From Acidimicrobiales bacterium (GTDB taxonomy: Bacteria; Actinomycetota; Acidimicrobiia; Acidimicrobiales; Aldehydirespiratoraceae): a stretch of DNA of 64,000 nt. Position 1 is the first letter of the stretch. Each line of letters starts with the position of its first letter. The translations under genes and the position numbers were made by a program. The notes beneath the pieces were generated by a model. The model saw nothing but the letters and a program-made list of their open reading frames with translations, had not been told where the DNA came from and ran no database searches. Below are positions 34,986 through 42,954 of the stretch, in pieces. The DNA is taken from positions 62,001-126,000 of the forward strand of contig JAVJSI010000010.1 of assembly GCA_040219515.1 (NCBI GenBank), in the 5' to 3' direction.

Positions 34986-35777
34986 ATGTCCACGACCGAC
35001 TCTCCTGCCCCCACTGCTCGTCTCGACGTCGAACCGCTCAGCGGGAGGCTGGCTGCGGAGGTGCTCGTCCCGCTCGACGTGGTGCTCTCCGACGAGGGTC
35101 TCCACGCCGACCTGCGCGCCGCCCTCCACACCCACGGGGTGCTGGTGCTGCGCGCCGCGTCGCCCACGCCGGAGCAGCAGATCGCGCTGGCGGGAGTGTT
35201 CGGCGAGCCCGCGCCACCCCAGCCGCAGAACCCACGTCATCCCGACTTCGATCTGGTCTGTGTCTTCGACAGCGCCGGTGGCTACAAGGCCGACAAGTGG
35301 CACGCCGACGAGACGTTCACCGACCATCCGGTGAGCGGCGCCGTGCTGTCGATGCAGGTCAAGCCCACGGTGGGCGGCGACACCATGTGGACCAACACCG
35401 AGGCGGCCTACGACGCGCTCTCCACCGGAATGAAGACGTTGCTGGAGAACCGCCGGGCCCGGCACGAGATCTCCGAGTCGGTCGCCGCAGTGCATCCGGT
35501 GATCCGCACCCACCCGGTCACCGGCCGGAAGTCGATCTATGTCAACGACATCTTCACTCGGGGCATCGTGAACCTTCCGCCCGACGAGAGCGACGCGATC
35601 CTGCCGTTCCTCAAGCGCCATGTGCACCGCCCAGAGTTCACCTATCGCCACACGTGGGCCGCGGGCGATGTGATCGTCTGGGACAACCGCCGTACGCAGC
35701 ACTACGCGCTCAACGACTTCGAGGGTCGCCGCGTCGTTCACCGGGTCGGGTTCAACGCCGAGCCGTTCGAGGACTGA
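34986..35777 (+). CDS. TauD/TfdA-family 2-oxoglutarate-dependent dioxygenase
   Basis: A 263-residue Fe(II)/2-oxoglutarate dioxygenase. The metal triad is H106-x-D108 in DKWHADETF and distal H239 in RTQHYALND; R248/R249 should bind 2-oxoglutarate. The family hydroxylates sulfonates, phenoxy acids and other small acids. The length is slightly below TauD (283) because the N-terminus is short. I chose ATG 34986 with a GAGGTG site just upstream, though a GTG at 34977 overlapping the marR stop is possible. The operon with a MarR regulator suggests substrate-induced catabolism; the substrate is unknown. Confidence 0.9.
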   Translation: MSTTDSPAPTARLDVEPLSGRLAAEVLVPLDVVLSDEGLHADLRAALHTHGVLVLRAASPTPEQQIALAGVFGEPAPPQPQNPRHPDFDLVCVFDSAGGYKADKWHADETFTDHPVSGAVLSMQVKPTVGGDTMWTNTEAAYDALSTGMKTLLENRRARHEISESVAAVHPVIRTHPVTGRKSIYVNDIFTRGIVNLPPDESDAILPFLKRHVHRPEFTYRHTWAAGDVIVWDNRRTQHYALNDFEGRRVVHRVGFNAEPFED

Positions 35778-35780
35778 CCG

Positions 35781-37343
35781 ATGCAGAGCGGACCCACCAA
35801 CCCGTATCTCGCCGCGTCGTCCTACGGCGTTGCCCACGGGCGCAGCGATCAGCAGGACAACGTGCCGTGGCGAGGCCCGGAGGGCCCCACCGAGGTGCTC
35901 GACGAGACCACCGACGTGGACTACGCGTGGCTCGGCCCCTGTCACTTCGGCGGGCTGATCTCGGGGCCGTACCCCGACGGCAAGCGCACGATCTGGAGCA
36001 ACGGCAAGCAGAACATCGTCAAGCTCGACTACGACACGCTCGAGGTGTTGGCCGACCACGAGATCGTCGGTGGTGGCGGCCGCTCGCCACAGTCCGAGCT
36101 CGAGGAGAACCTGCGAGGGCTCGACGAGAAGGACGGCTGGCCGGCGATCGAGCACGCCATCGAACTCTCGATGAAGTACATGACCGGGCTCGACGGCGTC
36201 TACGCCCTGCTCGACTGCGACCACACGCTCTTCCTCGGGCGCAAGGACCACGCGGTCGCCTATGTCGAGGTCGACCCGACCGATCGCACGTCGGCGATCG
36301 TCGAGCGCGACCGCTGGTACAAGCCCGACCACATCGCCGGCGCGTTCGTCGGGATGAACATCACCTTCGACGGTCGGCTCGTGATGTCGACCGACCGCGG
36401 CTGGGTGGTCGTACTCGCGCGTGACTTCAGCGAGTACCACGCCATCCAGGTGGCCGGCGGCGCCGAGCACGCCGAGAGCTACTGCACCGAGATGGAGGCC
36501 GCCGGTCGCGTCGGCTACGGCTGGATGCGCACCAGCATGTGCGTGGACGACGACAACGCCATCTACTGCTCGTCCAACGACCACCATCACAAGCTGCGCT
36601 GGACGGGCACCGAGCTCACCGACGCCGAATCGGCCGGCGGCTGGACCATCGCGTACCGCAACGGCGGCGGCACCGGCTCGGGCACGACACCCTCACTCAT
36701 GGGATTCGGTCCCGACGAGGACAGGTTCGTGGTGTTCGGCGACGGCGACGAGGTGGTCAACATCACCCTCGCCTGGCGCGACGACATCCCCGCCGACTGG
36801 GTGCAGCTCCCGAACGCTCCCGATCGCCGTATCGCCGGCCTCGGCCCCGCCAACATGGGCGACCCGGACCTGCCGACCATCCAGACCGAGCAGTCGATCA
36901 CGGTGTCGGGCTATGGCGCGATGACGGTCAACAACGAGCCGGCCACGATCCCCGACGGGTTTCCTGCCCAGGGGGTTCGCATGCTCTGCTTCATGCTCGG
37001 CCACAAGCCCGAGTTCACGCCCCACGGGCTGCACAAGTACGTGTGGGACCCGATCGCCCGTGAGCTCCGCGAGGCCTGGGTGAACCACGAGGTGTCGTCG
37101 CCGAACTCGGTGCCCTTCGTGGCCGAGGCGAGCGGACTCGTGTACACCTGTGGCGTTCGCGACGAGAAGTGGACCATCGAGGCGGTGCACTGGGAGACCG
37201 GCGAGGCCGCATTCCACTACGTGCTCGGCGGGTCCAAGTTCAACACCATCGGCGCCGGGGTGACGGTCGACGACGACGGTCGACTCTTGTTCGGGTCGAT
37301 GTACGGAAAGACCCGGATCCGCCGGGGGCCCGGTCCGGCCTGA
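35781..37343 (+). CDS. Unknown beta-propeller-like protein, partner of the TauD dioxygenase
   Basis: A 520-residue cytoplasmic protein (no signal peptide). It is built of repeating strands with Gly-Asp/Asn turns: DGKRTIWSNGKQNIVKLDYDTLEV, DGVYALLDCDHTLFLGRK, TFDGRLVMSTDRGWVVVL, DDDNAIYCSSNDHHHKLRW, EDRFVVFGDGDEVVNITLAW. This pattern, roughly 50-80 residues per unit, suggests a six- to eight-bladed propeller of the PQQ/NHL sort. The family is not recognised. It starts 4 nt after the dioxygenase stop, so it belongs to the marR-tauD operon. A lactonase or isomerase acting on the dioxygenase product is possible but unproven. Confidence 0.75.
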   Translation: MQSGPTNPYLAASSYGVAHGRSDQQDNVPWRGPEGPTEVLDETTDVDYAWLGPCHFGGLISGPYPDGKRTIWSNGKQNIVKLDYDTLEVLADHEIVGGGGRSPQSELEENLRGLDEKDGWPAIEHAIELSMKYMTGLDGVYALLDCDHTLFLGRKDHAVAYVEVDPTDRTSAIVERDRWYKPDHIAGAFVGMNITFDGRLVMSTDRGWVVVLARDFSEYHAIQVAGGAEHAESYCTEMEAAGRVGYGWMRTSMCVDDDNAIYCSSNDHHHKLRWTGTELTDAESAGGWTIAYRNGGGTGSGTTPSLMGFGPDEDRFVVFGDGDEVVNITLAWRDDIPADWVQLPNAPDRRIAGLGPANMGDPDLPTIQTEQSITVSGYGAMTVNNEPATIPDGFPAQGVRMLCFMLGHKPEFTPHGLHKYVWDPIARELREAWVNHEVSSPNSVPFVAEASGLVYTCGVRDEKWTIEAVHWETGEAAFHYVLGGSKFNTIGAGVTVDDDGRLLFGSMYGKTRIRRGPGPA

Positions 37344-37376
37344 TTGGAGCTGCCGCATACCGGGTAGGCCCCCCGC

Positions 37377-38471
37377 ATGGACACCACGACTTCGATCACC
37401 AACCACCCCGTCGCGCTCACCGAGGCGCTCGAGCACCACGGAGCAGGGACCGCGACCGTGTATCTGCCGTCGCCCAGCGACAACCTCGAGGCCGACGATC
37501 GGTTCTCGATTCGACGGCGCAACGTGGCGGGCCTGCTCGACAAGGCCGGCGCGTCGCCCGCGACGATCGCGACCATCGAGACGGCACTCGAGAACTGCGA
37601 ACACGGTGACGGCGAAGGTTTCGTCGTCGTCGCTCGCGATGAGGAACTCGTACTGGTGCACGAGACCCGCCGACCCATCGACGGCGATCACGTCGCGGTG
37701 GGCCCGCTGCCACAGCTCCTGCCCGCCATCGCGGCGACGCAGCACGACCTACCGCATCTCGCAGTGCTCCTCGACCGAACCGGCGCCGACCTGTTCCTGC
37801 GCTCCGGGCCGGGCGCCGTGGTTGCCATCGACGAGAGCGAGGGAGACGACACCCGGATCCAACGGAGCCACCCGGGGGGATGGTCGCAGCGTCGCTTCCA
37901 ACAGATCGCCGAGAATGCCTGGGAGAACAACGCAAAGGACGTGGTCGCCGACATCCTCTCCGCCCATCCCGATGTCGAGTTGCTGGTGGTCGGTGGCGAC
38001 GTACGAGCCGTCGGGTTCTTCGAGGAACACGTTCCCGAGAGGTTGCGCCCGGTACTCCACGCGCCCGGGTCTCGCCAGAGCGATCACGAGGCCTTCCTCG
38101 CGGCGGCTGACACGTTGATCGCCGATGTCGTGGCCCGGCAGATGACCGAGGTCTTGCAGGAGGTTCGCGGGGCGGTGAAGAGCGGCGGCGGTGTCGAGGG
38201 TGACGAAGTCCTGGATCTGTTGTCGCAGGGGCGCGTCCGGCGACTGATCGTCGGCGACGACACCCTCGAAGATGACCGTCCGACTGCGTACTTCGACCTC
38301 GCCGGCGGGTTCCGCAGCGGCCCCGAAGCGCCGGACGGGTCAAAGGGTGTGGAGGCGGTGTCGACCGACGCCGCGCTCTTCCTCGCGCTGCGTCTCGGTG
38401 TCGAGGTGATCGTCGCGCCCTCGTCGGCGATTCGTGCCGTGCCGCCGCTGGCGGCAGTGCTCCACGAGTGA
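37377..38471 (+). CDS. baeRF family protein (Vms1/Rv2629-like)
   Basis: A 364-residue protein of the bacterial archaeo-eukaryotic release-factor-like (baeRF) group, similar in layout to mycobacterial Rv2629. The central eRF1-domain-2-like segment contains HPGGWSQRRFQQIAENAWENNAKDV. The Gln of GGWSQ (residues 167-171) corresponds to the catalytic GGQ/GxxQ glutamine of release factors and Vms1. The C-terminal domain has the ADTLIADVVA... and DDRPTAYFDLAGG patterns of eRF1 domain 3. The expected role is binding stalled ribosomes or cleaving peptidyl-tRNA. A TAGGCC box lies 6 nt before ATG 37377. The gene stands alone. Confidence 0.85.
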   Translation: MDTTTSITNHPVALTEALEHHGAGTATVYLPSPSDNLEADDRFSIRRRNVAGLLDKAGASPATIATIETALENCEHGDGEGFVVVARDEELVLVHETRRPIDGDHVAVGPLPQLLPAIAATQHDLPHLAVLLDRTGADLFLRSGPGAVVAIDESEGDDTRIQRSHPGGWSQRRFQQIAENAWENNAKDVVADILSAHPDVELLVVGGDVRAVGFFEEHVPERLRPVLHAPGSRQSDHEAFLAAADTLIADVVARQMTEVLQEVRGAVKSGGGVEGDEVLDLLSQGRVRRLIVGDDTLEDDRPTAYFDLAGGFRSGPEAPDGSKGVEAVSTDAALFLALRLGVEVIVAPSSAIRAVPPLAAVLHE

Positions 38472-38504
38472 TCTACCCGTCGGGTCGCCGACGCTGAATC
38501 AACC

Positions 38505-38523
38505 CGGCACACCCGCCGTGCCG
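38505..38523. terminator. Hairpin between convergent genes
   Basis: CGGCAC / GTGCCG with a 7-nt loop lies between the baeRF stop (38471) and the threonine-aldolase stop (38529). A second small palindrome, ACCCGTCGGGT, precedes it. There is no T-tract. Confidence 0.4.
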
Positions 38524-38528
38524 CACGG

Positions 38529-39545
38529 TCAGCCGAGGATCCGGCCGAAGCGGGCGATCGCGGTCTCGACATCGGCGGCGTCGACATCGAGGTGGGTGAC
38601 GAGCCGGGCGGAGGCGCCACCATCGCCACTGGACGACGCGAGAACGCGGACGCCGGCACCGGCCAGCTGGTCGACGAGGTCCACGGGTGCGTCGCCGATC
38701 CGGAGGAACACCATGTTCGTGTTGCGGGCGACGATGGTGACCGAGCCGATCTCGGCGAGGCCCTCGGCGAGCCGGGCGGCGTTGGCGTGGTCATCGGCCA
38801 GCCGGTCGACGTGATGGTCGAGTGCATGGAGGCCGGCCGCCGCCAGCACACCGACCTGGCGGAGGCCGCCGCCCAGCATCTTGCGCCAGTGTCGGGCCTC
38901 CTCGATCAGTGCGGCCGAGCCACTCAGCACCGATCCCGCCGGGGCGCCGAGTCCCTTCGACAGGCACAGCGACACGGAGTCGAACGGGGCCGCCAGCTCG
39001 GCGCCGGTGATGCCGAGCTCGGTGACCGCGTTCCACATGCGGGCGCCGTCGAGGTGCACGGCGAGGCCGTGGGCACGAGCGACGCCCACCGCCTCGTTCA
39101 TGCGGTCGACCGACTGGGCCGCGCCGTCCTTGGTGTTCTCCAGACACAGCAGACGGGTGCGGGCGAAGTGGTCGTCCTTCGGCTTGACCGCCGCGGCGAT
39201 GGCGGCCGGGTCGGGCAGACCGTCGGCCAGCATCGGCACGGGCTGGGGCTGGATGCCGCCGAGAACGGCGCCGCCGCCGCCCTCCCAGCGATACGTGTGG
39301 GCCATGTCGCCGACGATGTACTCGTCGCCGCGCCCACAGTGGGCGAGCAGCGCACACAGATTCGACTGGGTCCCACTGGTGACGAACACGGCCGCTTCCT
39401 TGCCGAGCCGTTCGGCGACCGTGGCTTCGAGCCGGGTGACCGTGGGGTCGTCGCCGAACACGTCGTCGCCCACCTCGGCCTCGGCCATCGCGGTGCGCAT
39501 GGCCGGCGCCGGTCGGGTCACGGTGTCAGAGCGGAGATCGATCAC
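38529..39545 (-). CDS. ltaE: Low-specificity L-threonine aldolase
   Basis: A 338-residue PLP enzyme that splits threonine or allo-threonine into glycine and acetaldehyde. The N-terminus MIDLRSDTVTRP and DDVFGDDPTVTRLE are family hallmarks. The PLP Lys is K197 in SLCLSKGLGAPAGS, and HLDGARMWNA (D166, R169) contacts cofactor and substrate. The length is normal for LtaE. It uses a GTG start at 39545. The upstream neighbour on the same strand, the ABC permease, ends 28 nt away, so the aldolase may end that transcript or be expressed from its own weak CAGACT box. Confidence 0.93.
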   Translation of the reverse strand: MIDLRSDTVTRPAPAMRTAMAEAEVGDDVFGDDPTVTRLEATVAERLGKEAAVFVTSGTQSNLCALLAHCGRGDEYIVGDMAHTYRWEGGGGAVLGGIQPQPVPMLADGLPDPAAIAAAVKPKDDHFARTRLLCLENTKDGAAQSVDRMNEAVGVARAHGLAVHLDGARMWNAVTELGITGAELAAPFDSVSLCLSKGLGAPAGSVLSGSAALIEEARHWRKMLGGGLRQVGVLAAAGLHALDHHVDRLADDHANAARLAEGLAEIGSVTIVARNTNMVFLRIGDAPVDLVDQLAGAGVRVLASSSGDGGASARLVTHLDVDAADVETAIARFGRILG

Positions 39546-39573
39546 CCGCCGAGTCTGCCCGGTCTCGCCGCGC

Positions 39574-40674
39574 TCAGTCGATGTCGCGTCGAACGAACAG
39601 CCAGGTGGCGAGCGTCGCCATGACCATCGCCCAGACCAGGGCGATCAGCCCGCCGCGCAGATAGTCGTGGGCGTAGACCGTGAGCCATTCACCCCGCAGC
39701 CGCACATAGCGGGGAACATTGGCCTCGCTGATGAACGCGAGGGCGTTGGTGAAGAGCTCCCAATGCCGGAAGTTCCGGGCCAGCAATTCGATGAGGATGT
39801 TCGACACCGCGAACCAGCCGAGGATCAGACCCACCGAGGCGGTCGTGTTGCGGGCGATGACGGCGACCGACATGGCGATCACGAAGAAGAGACCACCGAC
39901 CAGGGCGGCGCGGAGGATCACCGAGATCACGTCGACCCAGAAGCGGGTGTCGACGCCCTGGGTCGTGCCGTGGAGATCGGCCAGGAGCAGGAACAGACCG
40001 GCGAGCCACGCCAGCACGACCGTGGTGACCACTGCCGATGACACGAACCCGGCGACGAACTTGGCGGTGAGTACGCGCCCTCGCCGCGGTTCCCAGAGCA
40101 GCAGGTTCTCGACCGTGCCCGACTTGTACTCGGCGCCGACGAACGACGCCCCGATGATCACGGAGAGCACCAGCGAGAACGTCGCAACTGCGGGGAGTAT
40201 GCCGACCAGCCCCTCGCTGGCGTTGCGGAAACGGTCGGCGCCGATCGTGAAGTCGTCGGCCCGATTCGAGCTGGGCCGTTGTTCGCTCCAGTCGGTGATC
40301 GAGCTGGCGGCGTAGCCCTCGGTGAGGAGCTCTGTTGCGAAGAAGCGCTGGTCCTCGCCGCGGAACCAGACCGGATCGTTGAAGCAGTAGTCCTCCCGCA
40401 GGCGACGATCGATCTCCGACTGTTCGAACCCGTCGAACTCGGGGAAGTCACGTTGGAACTGTTCGTCGGTCAGCGACTCGAAGTAGGACAGGCAGTCGTC
40501 GGTCGCAATGGCGGCCTGCTCGACGGCACCATCGTCGGTCGGGGCCTCGCTGCTGGTCTGGGTGAAGCTGATCCCGAATGCGAGCAGAATGACCGCGCCG
40601 GCGATCCCGGCCGTGATCCAGACGATGCGACGGCCACGGAAGCGGGCGAATTCGGTGCGGATGAGACGGCTCAC
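39574..40674 (-). CDS. ABC-2 type transporter permease
   Basis: A 366-residue membrane protein. The first helix (residues about 15-35, IVWITAGIAGAVILLAFGISF) is followed by a roughly 130-residue outside loop with DDCLSYF and CFNDPVWF cysteines, then five further hydrophobic segments from about 165 (VATFSLVLSVIIGASFVGAEYKSGTVENLLLWEP). The EYKSGT...EPRRGRVLTAKFV coupling region is typical of ABC-2 subunits. The GTG start overlaps the stop of the ATPase gene (GTGA), so the two form an exporter. The substrate is unknown. Confidence 0.9.
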   Translation of the reverse strand: MSRLIRTEFARFRGRRIVWITAGIAGAVILLAFGISFTQTSSEAPTDDGAVEQAAIATDDCLSYFESLTDEQFQRDFPEFDGFEQSEIDRRLREDYCFNDPVWFRGEDQRFFATELLTEGYAASSITDWSEQRPSSNRADDFTIGADRFRNASEGLVGILPAVATFSLVLSVIIGASFVGAEYKSGTVENLLLWEPRRGRVLTAKFVAGFVSSAVVTTVVLAWLAGLFLLLADLHGTTQGVDTRFWVDVISVILRAALVGGLFFVIAMSVAVIARNTTASVGLILGWFAVSNILIELLARNFRHWELFTNALAFISEANVPRYVRLRGEWLTVYAHDYLRGGLIALVWAMVMATLATWLFVRRDID

Positions 40675-41627
40675 GATGCCGCCTCGTCGTCGACGGAACT
40701 CGGCTTCTGGGAAGCCGTGAGTTCGAGGAAGGCGGACTCGAGGGAACCCTGTGGCGCATCGAGGCCCCGCAGGTACAGGCCGGCCCGGGCCAGGGTCTCG
40801 GTGATCCGGGCGCCCTCGGAAGGGGCGAGGTCGACCTCGAGGGTGTGCGGGGCGCCGCCGGCTCGGGCGGGAATGCCGGCGTCGGCCAGGACCACCAGCG
40901 CCGCGACGGCATCGTCGATCGTGACGCGCAGGCGGCCACGGCTCACGCTGTGCACGACGTCGTCGACGGACCCGCTGCGGATGACCCGGCCCTTGTTGAT
41001 GATGGTCAGCACGTCGCAGGTCTGCTGCACCTCACCGAGTTGGTGGCTGCTGACGAACACCGTCTTGCCCTCGGCGGCCAGGTTTCGGAGCAGCGTCCGG
41101 ATCTCGACGATGCCGGCGGGGTCGAGCCCGTTGGCGGGCTCGTCGAGGATCACGACGTCGGGATCACGCAGCAGCGTCGCACCCACGGCGAGGCGTTGCT
41201 TCATGCCGAGCGAGTAGGAGCCGAACGAATCGCGGGCCCGGTCGTCGAGCCCGACGACCTCGAGCACCTCGTCGATGCGGGTGTCGCCGATGCCGGCCAC
41301 GCTCGCGAGCATCCGCAGGTTCTTGCGGCCCGAGAAGGTGGGGAAGAACTTCGGTGTCTCCACCAGTGCACCCACCCGGTGGATCACGGTGTGGAGGTCG
41401 GCGACGTCGGCATCGAGCACGCGGACCGATCCCGCCGTGGGCTTGATCAAACCGAGCAGACAGCGGATCGTCGTGGTCTTTCCCGACCCGTTGGGGCCGA
41501 GGAAGCCGTGGACACCTCCGCCCTCGACCACGAGGTCGAGATCGTCCACGGCAACGGTCGCGCCACCTCGTCCGTACTCCTTGCGAAGGCCGATCGCCTC
41601 GATCACCGCCACGGGCGTCTCCTTCAC
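40671..41627 (-). CDS. ABC transporter ATP-binding protein
   Basis: A 318-residue ATPase of the DrrA/CcmA-like group. Walker A is FLGPNGSGKTTTIRCLLGLIKPTAG, the Q-loop precedes TFSGRKNL, the signature is SYSLGMKQRLAVG, Walker B DPDVVILDEPANGLDP and the switch His SSHQLGEVQ. The C-terminal 90 residues form the regulatory extension common in drug or polyketide exporters. It pairs with the permease that follows. The GTG start at 41627 lies 17 nt after a TAGCTT box. It may export a lipid or an antibiotic-like compound; the adjacent methyltransferase could modify that compound, which is speculation. Confidence 0.93.
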   Translation of the reverse strand: MKETPVAVIEAIGLRKEYGRGGATVAVDDLDLVVEGGGVHGFLGPNGSGKTTTIRCLLGLIKPTAGSVRVLDADVADLHTVIHRVGALVETPKFFPTFSGRKNLRMLASVAGIGDTRIDEVLEVVGLDDRARDSFGSYSLGMKQRLAVGATLLRDPDVVILDEPANGLDPAGIVEIRTLLRNLAAEGKTVFVSSHQLGEVQQTCDVLTIINKGRVIRSGSVDDVVHSVSRGRLRVTIDDAVAALVVLADAGIPARAGGAPHTLEVDLAPSEGARITETLARAGLYLRGLDAPQGSLESAFLELTASQKPSSVDDEAAS

Positions 41628-41674
41628 GAGCGCTTGGTCGGGTCAAGCTACGCCAGGAGTTCGCCGATCCAGCG

Positions 41675-42364
41675 TCAGAGTCGGTGTGGAATCTGGTCGC
41701 TGTGTTGGACGACGAACGAGGTGCCGGCGCGATGGAAATCGCGATAGCGCTCGAAGTGCCATTGGGGGTGATCGCGGGCGAACTCGAGCATGATCGACTG
41801 CTCGCCGGAGATACGTGTCGGCGTCCAGCAGTAGTAGTCGTCGAAGGCCAGGATCATGCCGTGCTTCAGGCGGGACTCGAGGAACTCGAAGACCGTCACG
41901 GCGCTCGAGTACATGTTGCAGTCGATCAGGCAGACGGCGATGTCGGTGGGGTCGCCGTCGGTGCCGAGCCGGGGAAGGGTGGTATCGAAGTAGCCCTCGG
42001 TCGCCGTGTAGGCCTCTCGCGGAATGCCGTGGCGGTCGCAGGCCTCGTAGAACTTCCCGACACCACCACCGCCCATCGGACCGCCGGGTCGCCACCCTGG
42101 GTGGTAGTCGCGGTCGTCCTTGGCCTCGGGGAGCGGTTCGAACGAGTCGTAGGCCCACATGTGGCGATCGGATCGACCGGTGAGCACCATGGCCTGGTAG
42201 GCCATGTTCATCGTGTTGCCGCCCCACGAGCCGAACTCGACATAGTCGCCGGAAATGCCGTTGATGTTCTGGCTGGTCCAGGCATCGTAGAAGAACACGA
42301 GGTAACCCTCGAGCGCTCGCTGCACGGCTCGCGAAATCGGGTCGACGTCGTCATCGAGGTACAT
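41675..42364 (-). CDS. TylF/macrocin-O-methyltransferase-like SAM methyltransferase
   Basis: A 229-residue class I methyltransferase. It resembles TylF/macrocin O-methyltransferases: DYVEFGSWGGNTMNMAY is the SAM-binding motif I (residues about 38-54), followed by MWAYDSFEPLPE, IAVCLIDCNMYSSAVTVFEFL and GMILAFDDYYCWTPTR, where the acidic residues bind a metal. The long frame upstream of residue 1 is antisense noise. ATG 42364 is supported by a TACTCT box 9 nt upstream. The target hydroxyl is unknown; sugars or glycolipids are typical. Confidence 0.85.
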   Translation of the reverse strand: MYLDDDVDPISRAVQRALEGYLVFFYDAWTSQNINGISGDYVEFGSWGGNTMNMAYQAMVLTGRSDRHMWAYDSFEPLPEAKDDRDYHPGWRPGGPMGGGGVGKFYEACDRHGIPREAYTATEGYFDTTLPRLGTDGDPTDIAVCLIDCNMYSSAVTVFEFLESRLKHGMILAFDDYYCWTPTRISGEQSIMLEFARDHPQWHFERYRDFHRAGTSFVVQHSDQIPHRL

Positions 42365-42373
42365 GAGGGGCCG

Positions 42374-42379
42374 AGAGTA
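42374..42379 (-). promoter_or_regulatory. -10 box (TACTCT) of TylF-like gene
   Basis: On the minus strand TACTCT ends 9 nt before ATG 42364 and lies in the gap after the downstream methyltransferase stop. Confidence 0.45.
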
Positions 42380-42393
42380 GCGTCTGGTCGGAC

Positions 42394-42954
42394 TCAGGCG
42401 CGCACCACGAGGTGGGCCTCGTGGCGGCCGTTGCCCCGCCACTCTTCGGAGTGGTGGAGGATCGTCGTGCCGTCCACCAGACCGGGGAGCTCGCCGGGTT
42501 CGAGCAGGAACGGCGCACCGGGTCGTTCGTGGCGTTCGAGGTTCGTGGTCGTGGCGATCACCACACCCAGCAGACCTCCCGGGGCGAGCCGCTGGATCAT
42601 CGCCGGGAAGAGATCGCGCTGGAGGTAGTTGGCCGCCGTGATGACCTGCCACGGCCCGTCCGGTGGCGGCTGCTCCTCGAAATCGATCTCGAGTGTGTCG
42701 AGTTCGAGTCCCTCGGTTCCCGCCAGCTCGCGGGCCTGGGCCAGTGCGATGTCGCTGATGTCGGCGACCGTGACCTGAAGGCCACGCCGGGCGAATTCGA
42801 TCGAGTCCGATCCGGCGCCGCCGGCGATCTCGAGGAGCGTGCCCGATGGCGGCAGCCACGGCGCGAGCAGCTCGGCCAGCCTCGATCCGTGCGTCGTGCC
42901 GACACCGGCCGAGGCCCACTTCCGGTTCCAGCGGTCGCGGTCACCCGCGGCCAT
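42394..42954 (-). CDS. Small class I SAM-dependent methyltransferase
   Basis: A 186-residue methyltransferase. SAM-binding motif I is TLLEIAGGAGSDSIEFARRG (residues about 39-58); the acidic end of beta-2 is VTVADISDIAL and motif II is WQVITAANYLQRDLFP. The N-terminus DRDRWNRKWASAG resembles TehB/thiopurine-type small methyltransferases. Its ATG overlaps the valS stop (TGATG), so it is translated after valS. The substrate is unknown. A detoxifying or metabolite methyltransferase is more likely than a nucleic-acid enzyme because no target-binding extension is present. Confidence 0.85.
   Translation of the reverse strand: MAAGDRDRWNRKWASAGVGTTHGSRLAELLAPWLPPSGTLLEIAGGAGSDSIEFARRGLQVTVADISDIALAQARELAGTEGLELDTLEIDFEEQPPPDGPWQVITAANYLQRDLFPAMIQRLAPGGLLGVVIATTTNLERHERPGAPFLLEPGELPGLVDGTTILHHSEEWRGNGRHEAHLVVRA

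Noticed and set aside
33474-36590. A 1038-codon minus-strand frame spanning ROK, marR, tauD and the propeller gene
   Set aside because: Only the ROK part has family motifs; the rest is antisense to well-supported genes, a usual artefact of high GC.
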